Shown: one piece after another, positions 28,161-37,158 of the stretch
How the letters are laid out: every line of letters starts with the position of its first letter
Numbering within the stretch: the first letter of the stretch is position 1
Origin: Vibrio sp. RE86
GTDB taxonomy: Bacteria > Pseudomonadota > Gammaproteobacteria > Enterobacterales > Vibrionaceae
Reading direction: 5' to 3'
Assembly (NCBI RefSeq): GCF_013114545.1
Contig: NZ_VTXI01000003.1
Location: 62,001 to 126,000 of the forward strand
DNA length: 64,000 nt
Notes under the pieces: model-generated
The model's input: only the letters and a program-made list of their open reading frames with translations
Database searches by the model: none
What the model was told of the DNA's origin: nothing
Made by a program: the position numbers and the translations under genes

Positions 28161-29552
28161 ATGACAAACCAACATCAACAATTCTTCGGACATCCTAGAG
28201 GCCTGTTCCTACTATTTGGTACAGAGCTATGGGAGCGTTTCTCATACTATGCAATGCGCGCCATCTTAGTGCTCTATTTAACAGATGCGACAATGAATGG
28301 CGGTTTAGGCTGGTCGACTAAAGATGCTCTAGATCTATACGGCATCTATACTGGACTTGTTTACATTACCCCAATGATTGGTGGTTACCTCGCAGATAAC
28401 TACCTAGGACAGCGCCGCTCAATTTTGATTGGTGGTGCTTTAATGGCTATCGGCCAGTTCACACTCGCTTTACCTGCTGACATGATTGGCCTTAGCGTGA
28501 CACACAGCTTTTATCTTGGTCTTGCGCTATTGATCGTCGGTAACGGCCTGTTCAAACCGAATATCTCAACAATGGTCGGTGATCTTTATGAAGAAGGTGA
28601 CAACCGTCGTGATGGCGCATTTACTATCTTCTACATGGGTATCAACTTGGGTGCCTTGATCGCAGGTGTTGCATCTGGCTCAGTAACCAACGAATTCGGC
28701 TGGAAAGCAGGCTTCTTAGTAGCAGGCCTTGGTATGTTGATCAGCCTAGTGATGCAGATGACGCTGGCTAAGTCATGGTTGGGTGACATCGGTGTTGTAC
28801 CAGCGGCGGCTCGTGATCTAGAGAGAAAGAAATCAGCGACTAAGCAGCCTTTAACGAAAAAAGAAATCGACCGATTAAAAGTGATCATGGTGATGGGCTT
28901 GTTCGTCATCGTTTTTTGGGCGGGCTTTGAACAAGCTGGCGGCTTAATGAATATTTACACCCAGCAATACACTGACCGCATGATTGGTGGTTTTGAAGTC
29001 CCTGCAGCTTGGTTCCAATCGCTGAACCCATTCTTCATTATTACCCTTGCGCCTGTTCTTGCTGCGCTTTGGGTTAAGTTGGGCCCTAAAGAACCGAACT
29101 CACCAGTGAAATTTGCGCTTGCCCTATTCTTCTTAGCTCTGGGCTTCCTATGTATGGTTGGTGCGGTGATGGAGCAAGGCGGCGATACGACAGTGAAAAC
29201 CTCAATGCTTTGGCTTGTCGGTGCGTTCTTCTTTCATACTCTCGGTGAACTTTGCCTATCACCTATTGGCTTATCGCTTGTCACTAAACTTGCACCACTT
29301 CGTCTCGCATCGCTAATGATGGGTGCGTGGTTTGGCTTCAATGCAATTGCTAACTACGTTGCAGGTCTTATCGGTTCACACGTTGGAGAGTTAGGTGCAT
29401 TACCTATCTTCGGTGGCATTGCCATTGCAGCGACTGTATCTGGGGTTATTCTTTTGATGTTCTCAAATACATTGGTACGTTGGATGCACGGAGCTGAAAC
29501 GCCAATCAGTAATGCCGAACAAGTAGAAGAACAACAAGCACAAGTGGCTTAG
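28161..29552 (+). CDS. proton-dependent oligopeptide transporter (POT family, DtpA-like)
   Basis: It imports di- and tripeptides with protons. The 463-residue protein has about 14 membrane helices. The POT signature ELWERFSYYAMRAILVLYL, containing the ExxERFxYY proton/peptide motif, and FTIFYMGINLGALIAG are clear. No good ribosome site precedes the ATG. A 13-bp dyad, TGTAAT-G-ATTACA, ends 13 nt before the start and may be an operator. It is a single gene followed by a strong terminator. Confidence 0.93.
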   Translation: MTNQHQQFFGHPRGLFLLFGTELWERFSYYAMRAILVLYLTDATMNGGLGWSTKDALDLYGIYTGLVYITPMIGGYLADNYLGQRRSILIGGALMAIGQFTLALPADMIGLSVTHSFYLGLALLIVGNGLFKPNISTMVGDLYEEGDNRRDGAFTIFYMGINLGALIAGVASGSVTNEFGWKAGFLVAGLGMLISLVMQMTLAKSWLGDIGVVPAAARDLERKKSATKQPLTKKEIDRLKVIMVMGLFVIVFWAGFEQAGGLMNIYTQQYTDRMIGGFEVPAAWFQSLNPFFIITLAPVLAALWVKLGPKEPNSPVKFALALFFLALGFLCMVGAVMEQGGDTTVKTSMLWLVGAFFFHTLGELCLSPIGLSLVTKLAPLRLASLMMGAWFGFNAIANYVAGLIGSHVGELGALPIFGGIAIAATVSGVILLMFSNTLVRWMHGAETPISNAEQVEEQQAQVA

Positions 29553-29579
29553 ATAGCTCAATCTACTCATTACAAAATA

Positions 29580-29612
29580 AAAACGCCCGACCATTATTGG
29601 CCGGGCGTTTTT
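29580..29612 (+). terminator. terminator of the POT transporter gene
   Basis: A stem AAAACGCCCG/CGGGCGTTTT with a T tail. It also lies about 30 bp beyond the stop of the convergent chitobiase gene and could serve both. Confidence 0.85.
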
Positions 29613-29642
29613 CCCTCTCTTAAAGATAAGAGGGAGGGGGAA

Positions 29643-32294
29643 TTATTTCACGCTAGTCACGCGGCTTGTCTTCTCGCCTGTTGCAGATACTGTGCGGATA
29701 AACACTTCACCTTTCACATTTGGACGAGCGTCGTCTGCGTAAGTTAGCCAGTTGTCACCATCTAGAGAGTATTGAAGCTCAACACCTGGGAACTGAACGT
29801 TCATTGATAGAGTGCCACCTTCTACTTTCGCACCTGGTACAGGTAGACGGTAATCGATTCCTGCTTTTTCTAGCTTCGCCAGTTCACGTTGGCCAAGTAC
29901 GTTCGCAAAGCGGTTGTAGTCTTGGTTTCGCGCAGCTTTGTCTACTAGGTTAGAGTTTTGCGAGTACTCAACACCCACTTTGTAATCGTTTTCCCAATCA
30001 GCACGGTGCCATGCACGCTCCGCTGCTGCTAATACGCGAGGGAATACCATGTACTCGTATTGCTCGTCGTTACGTACTGTCTCAGACCAAAGTTGTGCTG
30101 ATAGACCGTAGAAAGGTTTCGCTTCGATTTCACCTTTACCAGTAAAGCCGTTGCCATCGCGGTCTACAGAGGTCTCTGCGTTCTGAGGCATGTTCTCTGG
30201 AGCAAAGCCAAACATCTTACGAGTGTCTGTTGCACGCGTTGCCCAGTAGTAACCACGCTCTTTCGGGTCAACTTCGTATGGCATGTCCATGTACACGTAG
30301 TCTGGGTTAGAAACGATCACGTCGTAACCTTTCTTAGACCACTCGTACACAGATGATGTGCCACCCCAGTAAAGAACGTCCCAGAAGTTAACACGTGTGC
30401 TTTCTGTTGCGAACGCTTTCTCGCCTTCACTATATTTAAGACCATCTTGCCAAGCTTGGAAGTTTGGAATGCCCTTCTCTGCCACAATCTTCGAGACTTC
30501 TTGTGCAAAATAGCTTGGTAGGTGACCAAAATCGCTCACTGTCCCGTCTGTAATAAGTGTCTGACACTGCGGAGATTGTGCAAATGGCTTGTCTTGTTTA
30601 GACAGGTCAATCGTACCCTTCCAGCTTACTTTGTCTTCAGCGTTCACATCTTGGAAACCAGCGCCTAGCTTAATGTTCTTCGCTTCGTCACCACCAAAGT
30701 GCCATGTTGTTAGCGGTGCGCCTGCCTCAGCATGCATTGCTGCCACTTCTGAAATCACTTTATCAACAAAGCGAGTTGAAGATTCCATACATGGGTTGAT
30801 GAAGCTTTGCTTGTTGTAGAACTGAACCGTCGTTACATTCGATGTATCTTTAGGATCCATCAGGCGGTATTCATTCGCTTCTGCTTCTTTACCTTCTTCC
30901 ATTAGACGGTCGTAACGCGCTTCCATTGATACTACTGCTGCACGAGCGTGGGCTGGCATATCAATTTCAGGAATCACTTCGATGTTACGCGCTTTCGCGT
31001 ACTTCAAGATGTCCACGTAGTCTGCTTTGCTGAAGAAGCCAGAACCAAAGTTGTCTGTCGTTGCACCGGAGCCAAGCTGAGGCAGTAAACAGCTTTTCTC
31101 TTCCAAATCGAAACAACGGTTAGCACCCACTTCAGTCAGCTCAGGCAGACCCGGGATTTCTAAACGCCAGCCTTCATCATCTGTTAGGTGAAGGTGTAGT
31201 TTGTTCATCTTGTACGCTGCCATTTGGTCTAGCGTTGCAAGAATTGCGTCTTTAGAGTGGAAGTTACGAGCCACGTCCACCATCACACCACGGTAATCAA
31301 AACGCGGCGCATCTTTAATAGACAGTTGTGGTAGAGAATCAGCATTTTGGCTATCTACCAGGCCAAAGATAGATTGTACTGCGTAGAAAGCACCTGCTTG
31401 GTCAAACGCTTTAATCGCAATACCGTCGCCTTTGATGCTCATTTCGTAAGCACCAGATTTTGCTAATTCACCAGTGAAGTCTGCAGGAACAACAGTGATG
31501 CTTACAGGAAGATCACCACGAACATCCACACCTACCACTTCTGCACGATCTTGAATTGCTGCGTATTGAGTCGCATCGAATACGTCTTTAGGCAGCGCAA
31601 TGCCCGCCGCGATATCTACCGTACCTTTACCTGCTTCAACAGACATTGGTGTTGGTAGTAGCGTGGTTGATACGTCTTGTTTCGCTAGGTCTTCGTTCTT
31701 CTCGAAACGAGATACAGCGTTTGCAAATACGTTGTTGTCATCTGGCGTACGTTTTAGGTTGTTGCCCTCAAGGCCAGTAACGAAAGAGGCAACATCTTCA
31801 GTGTTAAGAGAAGCGATCATCTTAGGCTCTGCGTTCGGTGCAGCAACGAAAGCGCCTGGCATGAAGTCAGTTTCAAATAACTGCCAGTATTCACCCACCA
31901 GCGGAAGTTCCACTTCTTCGCCCGCTGCAAAGCCATCAAACCTATCGGTTGGTTCTAGCTTGTGAAGGTCACCTGTTACGCGAGTGATTTTGAATTGCTC
32001 GTTGTCTACATCCAAAATCAGACGAATACTATGGAAGTAAATAGCCCAATCTTTAGAGTCAACCGCTTCACCTTGGTTAACTAGCGTCATGTTTACTTTG
32101 TTACAAGACGCCCACTCAGCACCCATGTCTTGACATGCAAGACCTTCATTTGCGCCGTGGTTGGTGAGAACTTGATATTGGATATCAAGGTTGTCAGCTA
32201 AAGTATTTACTACTTGTTGCTCGTTTGATTGAAATGATGCGCAACCTGCTAATGTTGCTAATACTGATGCAGCAATGAGACTTTGTTTAAACAT
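29643..32294 (-). CDS. chb: chitobiase, beta-N-acetylhexosaminidase (GH20), lipoprotein
   Basis: It hydrolyses chitobiose and short chitin oligomers to GlcNAc. The start at 32294 gives 883 residues, the length of the known Vibrio chitobiases; upstream in-frame codons are not part of the protein. The N-terminus is a lipoprotein signal with lipobox LAGC (Cys19), so it is attached to a membrane, probably the outer one. After an N-terminal carbohydrate-binding domain and the GH20b domain comes the TIM barrel with the catalytic pair Asp536-Glu537 in HFGGDEAKN, then a C-terminal Ig-like domain. It acts upstream of NagE and NagA. Confidence 0.96.
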   Translation of the reverse strand: MFKQSLIAASVLATLAGCASFQSNEQQVVNTLADNLDIQYQVLTNHGANEGLACQDMGAEWASCNKVNMTLVNQGEAVDSKDWAIYFHSIRLILDVDNEQFKITRVTGDLHKLEPTDRFDGFAAGEEVELPLVGEYWQLFETDFMPGAFVAAPNAEPKMIASLNTEDVASFVTGLEGNNLKRTPDDNNVFANAVSRFEKNEDLAKQDVSTTLLPTPMSVEAGKGTVDIAAGIALPKDVFDATQYAAIQDRAEVVGVDVRGDLPVSITVVPADFTGELAKSGAYEMSIKGDGIAIKAFDQAGAFYAVQSIFGLVDSQNADSLPQLSIKDAPRFDYRGVMVDVARNFHSKDAILATLDQMAAYKMNKLHLHLTDDEGWRLEIPGLPELTEVGANRCFDLEEKSCLLPQLGSGATTDNFGSGFFSKADYVDILKYAKARNIEVIPEIDMPAHARAAVVSMEARYDRLMEEGKEAEANEYRLMDPKDTSNVTTVQFYNKQSFINPCMESSTRFVDKVISEVAAMHAEAGAPLTTWHFGGDEAKNIKLGAGFQDVNAEDKVSWKGTIDLSKQDKPFAQSPQCQTLITDGTVSDFGHLPSYFAQEVSKIVAEKGIPNFQAWQDGLKYSEGEKAFATESTRVNFWDVLYWGGTSSVYEWSKKGYDVIVSNPDYVYMDMPYEVDPKERGYYWATRATDTRKMFGFAPENMPQNAETSVDRDGNGFTGKGEIEAKPFYGLSAQLWSETVRNDEQYEYMVFPRVLAAAERAWHRADWENDYKVGVEYSQNSNLVDKAARNQDYNRFANVLGQRELAKLEKAGIDYRLPVPGAKVEGGTLSMNVQFPGVELQYSLDGDNWLTYADDARPNVKGEVFIRTVSATGEKTSRVTSVK

Positions 32295-32403
32295 CTTACT
32301 TACCCTTAAAAGTGGAGCGAAGCCGGAAATGTTCGGCGTCAAAATCAAGATGCAATCACAATAGCCCGAGTTATTTTTCATCGTAAAATTAATCCTTTGC
32401 GAA

Positions 32404-32419
32404 AGTGATCAAATTCAAA
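32404..32419. promoter_or_regulatory. weak CRP-like site upstream of chb
   Basis: AGTGATCAAATTCAAA matches the CRP consensus in eight of ten defined positions and lies 110 bp before the chb start. The rest of the 405-bp gap up to 32699 is AT-rich and must contain the promoters of chb and the divergent TraB-family gene; I cannot define them further. Confidence 0.3.
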
Positions 32420-32699
32420 CTTTATAAATACACACATTTTTAAATCTCGAATAAACAATCACTTACTCTCAACGTTAAATTTGTCGGACTTATTTTGACG
32501 AGATTACTGAGAAGTAAATCACAGCTTAGGAGCACAAACAGATGCAATACATGAATGATGATCACATTTGATTCAGGGTTGTCTTAAAATCAAATTTACG
32601 GGCAGAGCAAGAAACGTGATTATTCGCACACTTTTCTCTCGTCAAAATACGTTGATATTTTTGGTTTCGACAATTTTTCAGTAAGGCTCATTTCACTCT

Positions 32700-33569
32700 A
32701 TGCGTAACTTATTACTTATCCTGTTTGCTTTGTGTTTCGCTTCTGCAGTATCTGCAGAGCCTTTATTTTGGCATGCTCAGAAAGGGAAACTTCACTACTA
32801 CATCTTAGGCTCTGTTCACGTTGGCGATGAGAGCATGTACCCACTGCCTAAAAAGGTGATGGATAAACTCCAGTTAAGTGATGGGTTGATCGTTGAAACC
32901 GATATTCGAAAAAGCCAAGGAGTGACCTATCCCCCAATCAAGCTTTTGAGCAAAGATGTTTTGGATAAAAAGCAGCAAGACGAGTTAATCGGATTAGCCA
33001 ATTTACTTGAAATGGATGCCACTCAACTACTTAACTCCCCACCTTGGGCGACAGCACTCGCCGTTCAAATGAAGCAAATTGAGTATTTAGGCTATAAGGC
33101 GGCTCATGGCGTCGATAGCCATTTGGTGTATAAAGCCACTTTCCAAAACACCCCTGTGCTTAGTTTGGAATCATTACAATCGCAAATCGATCTTCTCACA
33201 GGGCAAAAAGAGTCAGGCAAAGAACTGCTCGTCAGTGTCATCGATGAGTTTGATCACTCTGAAGAAGCAACCGTCTGCTTAATAAAAAGTTGGCAGGCAG
33301 GTGATTTGGAAAAGCTGAATGAATTTGCGAACCTAACAGAGATGTCGCCTGAATTTGAGTACGCATTCCTGACAGAAAGAAACATCAATTGGGCTAAACA
33401 ACTTGCTACTCCTAGTTGGTCTAAAGAAAAAGAAGGCTCTTATTTGATGGTCGTAGGAACGCTGCACTTAGTTGGGGAAAACAGCGTGATTGATTTACTC
33501 AAGCAAGATGGATTTAAGGTGGCGCAACTTTCCAAAAGTGAACCCGCGCTTTGTGAGTTTGAGTATTGA
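32700..33569 (+). CDS. TraB/GumN family protein, exported
   Basis: A 289-residue protein with a signal peptide (MRNLLLILFALCFASAVSAE). The mature part starts with FWHAQKGKLHYYILGSVHVGDESMYPLP and ends with VVGTLHLVGENSVIDLLKQDGFKV. These are the paired GxxH motifs of the TraB/GumN/PrgY family (ChaN-like fold, possibly metalloproteases). The role in Vibrio is unknown. It is transcribed toward the tRNA-Pro repeat region. Confidence 0.85.
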   Translation: MRNLLLILFALCFASAVSAEPLFWHAQKGKLHYYILGSVHVGDESMYPLPKKVMDKLQLSDGLIVETDIRKSQGVTYPPIKLLSKDVLDKKQQDELIGLANLLEMDATQLLNSPPWATALAVQMKQIEYLGYKAAHGVDSHLVYKATFQNTPVLSLESLQSQIDLLTGQKESGKELLVSVIDEFDHSEEATVCLIKSWQAGDLEKLNEFANLTEMSPEFEYAFLTERNINWAKQLATPSWSKEKEGSYLMVVGTLHLVGENSVIDLLKQDGFKVAQLSKSEPALCEFEY

Positions 33570-33600
33570 TACACAGCTCTATCGGGCGGATGAACCAATT

Positions 33601-33642
33601 GGGGAACTCTAATACTCTGCACACAGTATTAAGGGATTCCCC
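33601..33642. repeat. REP-like inverted repeat downstream of the TraB-family gene
   Basis: The arms GGGGAACTCTAATACT and AGTATTAAGGGATTCCCC pair with a one-base bulge and an 8-nt loop. It looks like an extragenic palindrome of the REP type rather than a terminator, since no T run follows. Confidence 0.5.
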
Positions 33643-33687
33643 TACTCCTTCCTTCGTCAGTCTATGGAATGACAAATGTAAAAATGC

Positions 33688-33721
33688 AAAAAGGGCTCTA
33701 CATTCATGTAGAGCCCTTTTT
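33688..33721. terminator. bidirectional terminator
   Basis: A perfect 12-bp stem AGGGCTCTACAT/ATGTAGAGCCCT with a 2-nt loop, flanked by A5 and T5 runs. It ends the TraB-family transcript from one side and the tRNA-Pro transcript from the other. Confidence 0.9.
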
Positions 33722-33724
33722 GAC

Positions 33725-33837
33725 ATGGTCGGTGAAGAGACATTCTTTGAACATCAGGCGAACCCCATTTTGGTTCGAATCCTATTTCCATATCTCCAAA
33801 ACGACGAAAGCCTGCTTTAGAAGCAGACTTTCTTAAT
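33725..33837 (-). repeat. 113-bp tandem repeat copy 1 with tRNA-Pro 3' end fragment
   Basis: This copy begins with the inverse of CTCTTCACCGACCA, the exact last 14 bases of the neighbouring tRNA-Pro including CCA. It carries a degenerate GGTTCGAATCC-like T-arm trace on the plus strand and a terminator-like hairpin (AAAGCCTGCTT...AAGCAGACTTT). It is followed directly by copy 2, which differs at about ten positions. Confidence 0.75.
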
Positions 33838-33950
33838 ATGGTCGCTGAAGAGACATTCCTTGAACATCAGGCGAACCCCACTTTGGTTCGAACCCTATTT
33901 CTATACCTCTAAAACGACGAAAGCCTGCTTTAGAAGCAGGCTTTCTTGAT
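33838..33950 (-). repeat. 113-bp tandem repeat copy 2 with tRNA-Pro 3' end fragment
   Basis: The same 113-bp unit as copy 1, ending where the real tRNA begins. Its tRNA 3' fragment has one change (CTCTTCAGCGACCA). Its hairpin AAAGCCTGCTT-TAG-AAGCAGGCTTT is perfect and should be the first terminator of the functional tRNA-Pro gene. The fragments look like relics of duplicated tRNA-Pro genes or of integration events. Confidence 0.75.
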
Positions 33951-33951
33951 G

Positions 33952-34028
<77 letters not shown>

Positions 34029-34068
34029 AGATGTTTAACTGAGGAGTTATCCCCGTCAACGAAGGCGT

Positions 34069-34096
34069 ATATTACGGATTCTAATTTTTTACGCAA
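34069..34096 (-). promoter_or_regulatory. promoter of tRNA-Pro
   Basis: On the minus strand there is a -35 TTGCGT, a 16-bp spacer and a -10 TAATAT, followed by a G/C-rich discriminator (ACGCC) as in stable-RNA promoters. The start would be about 30 nt upstream of the mature tRNA. Confidence 0.6.
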
Positions 34097-34214
34097 GCCA
34101 TTTTAGGTAACTTTTTCAATTTTATTGTCCGTTTGTATAAAACATCATCTAACACGTATAAAGTGTGAGCATTAACACATCAACAAAAACTATTCCGCAA
34201 CCGAATAACAACAA

Positions 34215-34228
34215 TTGATCCAGATCAG
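34215..34228 (+). promoter_or_regulatory. FNR-like site upstream of the DUF3149 gene
   Basis: TTGATCCAGATCAG matches the FNR consensus TTGAT-N4-ATCAA in nine of ten positions. A candidate -10 (TATTTT, 34251-34256) would give a start near 34263, placing the FNR centre at -41.5, the class II activating position. This geometry supports activation at low oxygen; it is not proof. Confidence 0.6.
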
Positions 34229-34293
34229 TGTTGCATATTTAACCACGCTTTATTTTAGGTCTGTCATCTCATTTTGTATCCTTTGGAGGAATT

Positions 34294-34434
34294 ATGGACT
34301 TTTGGCTCGATCTCCTATTTGGTAATGCGGTAGGTCTATCTTCAATGATTGTGATCTTTGGTGCCTTCAGTCTTATGCTGTTTTATGGCGGTTACTTCAT
34401 ATACAAAGTGATGAACGACAAATCTCCTCACTAG
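34294..34434 (+). CDS. DUF3149 family small membrane protein
   Basis: A 46-residue protein starting MDFWLDLLFGNAVGLSS, with one transmembrane helix (about residues 15-37) and a short charged tail YKVMNDKSPH. I recognise it as DUF3149. TTGGAGGA stands at good distance before the ATG. It forms its own transcription unit, with an FNR-like site upstream and a terminator downstream. Function unknown; size and likely anaerobic control recall small accessory subunits of respiratory enzymes, but no partner gene is adjacent. Confidence 0.85.
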   Translation: MDFWLDLLFGNAVGLSSMIVIFGAFSLMLFYGGYFIYKVMNDKSPH

Positions 34435-34474
34435 AATCGCTTAGCTCTATTCCCTGAATAGACATTCGCTATGC

Positions 34475-34508
34475 ACCGAAGTAGATAACTTGTCTGCTTC
34501 GGTTTTTT
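34475..34508 (+). terminator. terminator of the DUF3149 gene
   Basis: A stem ACCGAAG/CTTCGGT, extended by a few inner pairs, followed by six Ts. Confidence 0.85.
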
Positions 34509-34590
34509 ATTTTGCTACAAGCAAATAGTGATCAATGACCACTGCCTTAGGTATAATAGTGTTATTGATTTCCTGCCTTGAGATGTCGCT

Positions 34591-35172
34591 ATGTCTCACG
34601 ATGACGATTTCGCCCTCTTCCAAGAAATGATGGGGGATGTTAAGCCAATCCAACAAGATACCGCTGAACATAAGAAGCAACACCAGATTACAGACGCCCA
34701 GCTTGCAAAAAGAGAAGCAGCAATTTGGCTGACCGAAGAAGACCCTGAGTACCTTTCGATTGATCATGCCGAAATGATAAAACCTGATGACATCATTGAG
34801 TTCAAACGCGATGGTGTACAAGATGGCGTTTATAAAAAGCTTCGTCTTGCTAAGTATCCAATTCAAGCGCGTTTAGATCTCCACAAACGCACCCTCGAAC
34901 AAGCCAGAGATGAAGTCGTGAAGTTTCTGAAACAGTGTATGCGTATGGATATCCGAACTGTCGTTATTGTTCATGGCAAAGGCGAGCGTTCTAATCCACC
35001 AGCAATGATGAAAAGTTTTGTCGCCCAGTGGCTCAAGCAGATTAAAGAAGTTCAGTGTGTACACAGCGCACAACGTTTCCATGGTGGAACAGGGGCTGTG
35101 TATGTCTTACTAAGAAAAAGTGCTGAGAAAAAGATAGAAACTCGTGAGCGTCATCAAAAACGATTGGGTTAA
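34591..35172 (+). CDS. smrA: Smr-domain nuclease SmrA (YdaL-like)
   Basis: A 193-residue protein with the C-terminal Smr domain. The motifs LDLHKRTLEQARDEVVKFL and VVIVHGKGERSNPPAMMKSFVAQWL, with HGGTGAVYVLLRK at the end, match the DLH and HGKG motifs of this MutS2-related nuclease fold. The N-terminal part (LFQEMMGDVKPI, then EFKRDGVQDGVYKKLRLAKYP) is like E. coli YdaL (SmrA), not the ribosome-rescue nuclease SmrB. It is preceded by its own gap and followed by rluF. Confidence 0.85.
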   Translation: MSHDDDFALFQEMMGDVKPIQQDTAEHKKQHQITDAQLAKREAAIWLTEEDPEYLSIDHAEMIKPDDIIEFKRDGVQDGVYKKLRLAKYPIQARLDLHKRTLEQARDEVVKFLKQCMRMDIRTVVIVHGKGERSNPPAMMKSFVAQWLKQIKEVQCVHSAQRFHGGTGAVYVLLRKSAEKKIETRERHQKRLG

Positions 35173-35263
35173 GTCACTCCCAGTGCTAGAATGCGCGCCC
35201 TCTGAGTGATGATACTTTCACCACTCCCGATTAACCGCCGTTGTGAAACGTTAGGAGAACAAC

Positions 35264-36295
35264 ATGTCACAAGATAACGCGAAACGCTTAAACAAATTTA
35301 TCAGCGAAACGGGCTTTTGCTCTCGCCGAGAAGCAGACCGATTGATCGAGCAAGGTCGAGTCACCATCAATGGTCATGTACCTGAGATGGGTACTAAAGT
35401 CATGCCTGGTGACGATGTTCGCGTCGACGACAAGCCTATCGCTGCAGCAACAGACAAACCGATTTATATCGCGTTAAACAAGCCAACAGGCATCACGTGT
35501 ACGACTGAACGCGACATTCCTGGCAACATTGTCGATTTCGTTGGTCATAAGAAACGTATCTTCCCTATCGGTCGCTTAGATAAACCTTCTGATGGTCTAA
35601 TTTTCTTGACCAATGACGGTGACATCGTGAACAAAATCCTGCGTGCAGGTAACAATCACGAGAAGGAATATGTTGTTCGCGTCGATAAACCTATTAGCGA
35701 TGAGTTCATCAAGAAGATGAGTTCAGGCGTCAATATCCTCGATACGGTTACTCTGCCATGTAAAGTTGAACGCGAGACCAAGTTCTCTTTCCGTATTACG
35801 CTGACTCAAGGCTTGAACCGTCAAATCCGTCGCATGTGTGAAGCACTAGGGTATGAAGTATTTAAGCTGCGTCGTGTTCGTATTATGAACATCACTCTCG
35901 ATGGCATTCCTAACGGACAATGGCGTTACATGAGCGACGCGGAAATGGCAGAGATCCTAGCCATGTGTGAAGAGTCGAGTGGCACAGAAGAAGCTTCAAA
36001 AGTTGACGCAAAAGGCAAACGCATTCGCCGTGCGACCGATGCAAAGCTTTTTGATAGCCGTGAAGAAAACCAAGAGTCAACAGCTCGCCGAAACCAAAAG
36101 CAGCGCACCTTTAAAGGTCGTAACGCTGATGAGTTCCGCCACGCACCCAACTCTAAAAAAGGTCGCAACAGTGACAAACAGCGTGACTCAAAAGACAAGC
36201 CGAACAAAGGTAAGGCGTTCTTTAAGCCAAAATCTGACGGTGCTTCACGCCCAAGTAAGCCAAAAACTGGCGGCACGTTAAGCCTTAAAAAATAA
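35264..36295 (+). CDS. rluF: 23S rRNA pseudouridine synthase RluF
   Basis: It isomerises a uridine in 23S rRNA helix 74 (U2604 in E. coli; also tRNA-Tyr U35). The N-terminal S4 domain ([30 protein letters not shown]) is followed by the RsuA-type catalytic domain with Asp106 in [19 protein letters not shown]. The motif [14 protein letters not shown] and [17 protein letters not shown] are those of RluF. A basic, low-complexity tail of about 100 residues (Lys, Arg, Ser) follows; such tails vary among family members and probably bind rRNA. Confidence 0.93.
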   Translation: MSQDNAKRLNKFISETGFCSRREADRLIEQGRVTINGHVPEMGTKVMPGDDVRVDDKPIAAATDKPIYIALNKPTGITCTTERDIPGNIVDFVGHKKRIFPIGRLDKPSDGLIFLTNDGDIVNKILRAGNNHEKEYVVRVDKPISDEFIKKMSSGVNILDTVTLPCKVERETKFSFRITLTQGLNRQIRRMCEALGYEVFKLRRVRIMNITLDGIPNGQWRYMSDAEMAEILAMCEESSGTEEASKVDAKGKRIRRATDAKLFDSREENQESTARRNQKQRTFKGRNADEFRHAPNSKKGRNSDKQRDSKDKPNKGKAFFKPKSDGASRPSKPKTGGTLSLKK

Positions 36296-36304
36296 TTAGC
36301 TAAC

Positions 36305-36333
36305 AAAAAGGGAGCCAATCGGCTCCCTTTTTT
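36305..36333. terminator. bidirectional terminator between rluF and upp
   Basis: A stem AAAGGGAGCC/GGCTCCCTTT with a short loop and A/T runs on both sides, between convergent genes. Confidence 0.9.
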
Positions 36334-36353
36334 AATCATTCAACCTCGACAGC

Positions 36354-36980
36354 TTATAGCGTACCGAAGATCTTATCACCAGCATCGCCTAGACCAGGAA
36401 CGATGTAGCCTTTGTCATTCAACTTCTCGTCGATTGCCGCAGTGTAAAGCTCTACATCTGGGTGCGCTTTTTCAAGTGCTTCAATACCTTCAGGCGCCGC
36501 AACAAGAACAAGAACCTTAATTGCTTTACAACCTTTCTCTTTTAGAAGGTCGATCGTTGCGATCATAGAACCGCCAGTCGCCAGCATTGGGTCCACAACA
36601 AGTGCGATACGCTCGTCCATGTTAGACGCTAGCTTGTTGAAGTATGGTACCGGCTCAAGAGTCTCTTCATCACGGTAGATACCCACAACACTGATACGTG
36701 CGCTTGGCATGTGCTCAAGTACACCGTCCATCATACCTAGACCAGCGCGCAAAATTGGCACTACTGTTACTTTCTTACCTTTGATTTGATCAATCTCTAC
36801 TGGACCGTTCCAACCTTCAATGGTTACTTTTTCCGTTTCAAAGTCCGCAGTTGCTTCGTAAGTGAGCAGGCTACCAACTTCTGTTGCTAGCTCACGGAAG
36901 CGTTTTGTGCTGATATCACCTTCTCGCATTAGACCCAGTTTATGTTTAACTAGAGGGTGTTTCACTTCAACAACTTTCAT
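36354..36980 (-). CDS. upp: uracil phosphoribosyltransferase
   Basis: A salvage enzyme making UMP from uracil and PRPP. It has 208 residues, exactly the E. coli length, when started at the ATG at 36980, which has GGAG at good spacing. The N-terminus reads [19 protein letters not shown]. The PRPP-binding loop is [17 protein letters not shown], and the uracil site [17 protein letters not shown] is at the end. It is divergent from purM, as in E. coli. Confidence 0.98.
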   Translation of the reverse strand: MKVVEVKHPLVKHKLGLMREGDISTKRFRELATEVGSLLTYEATADFETEKVTIEGWNGPVEIDQIKGKKVTVVPILRAGLGMMDGVLEHMPSARISVVGIYRDEETLEPVPYFNKLASNMDERIALVVDPMLATGGSMIATIDLLKEKGCKAIKVLVLVAAPEGIEALEKAHPDVELYTAAIDEKLNDKGYIVPGLGDAGDKIFGTL

Positions 36981-37075
36981 TTCCATCTCCGGATATAAGG
37001 TAAAATTTAAACAAACCTCCAGATTATAAACGATTTCGTTCTCAAATACTGCTTTATTCCATAACAAAAAAAGTT

Positions 37076-37091
37076 GCGCAAACGTTTGCTC
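37076..37091. promoter_or_regulatory. PurR box upstream of purM
   Basis: GCGCAAACGTTTGCTC matches the PurR consensus ACGCAAACGTTTGCGT in 13 of 16 positions, including the whole core. It lies 68 bp before purM in the region shared with upp. Confidence 0.8.
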
Positions 37092-37158
37092 TTTATATTT
37101 AACCACTGTTAGAATAGCGCCGATTTCATATCCAACTTTCAAATTTGAGGACTTCCCT

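Noticed and set aside
32295-32381. 29 extra N-terminal codons in frame with chb
   Set aside because: They would bury the lipoprotein signal peptide; the start at 32294 gives the known 883-residue form.
33566-33820. 84-codon open frame across the repeat region after the TraB-family gene
   Set aside because: It passes through a REP-like hairpin, a terminator and a tRNA-derived repeat; no family or ribosome site supports it.
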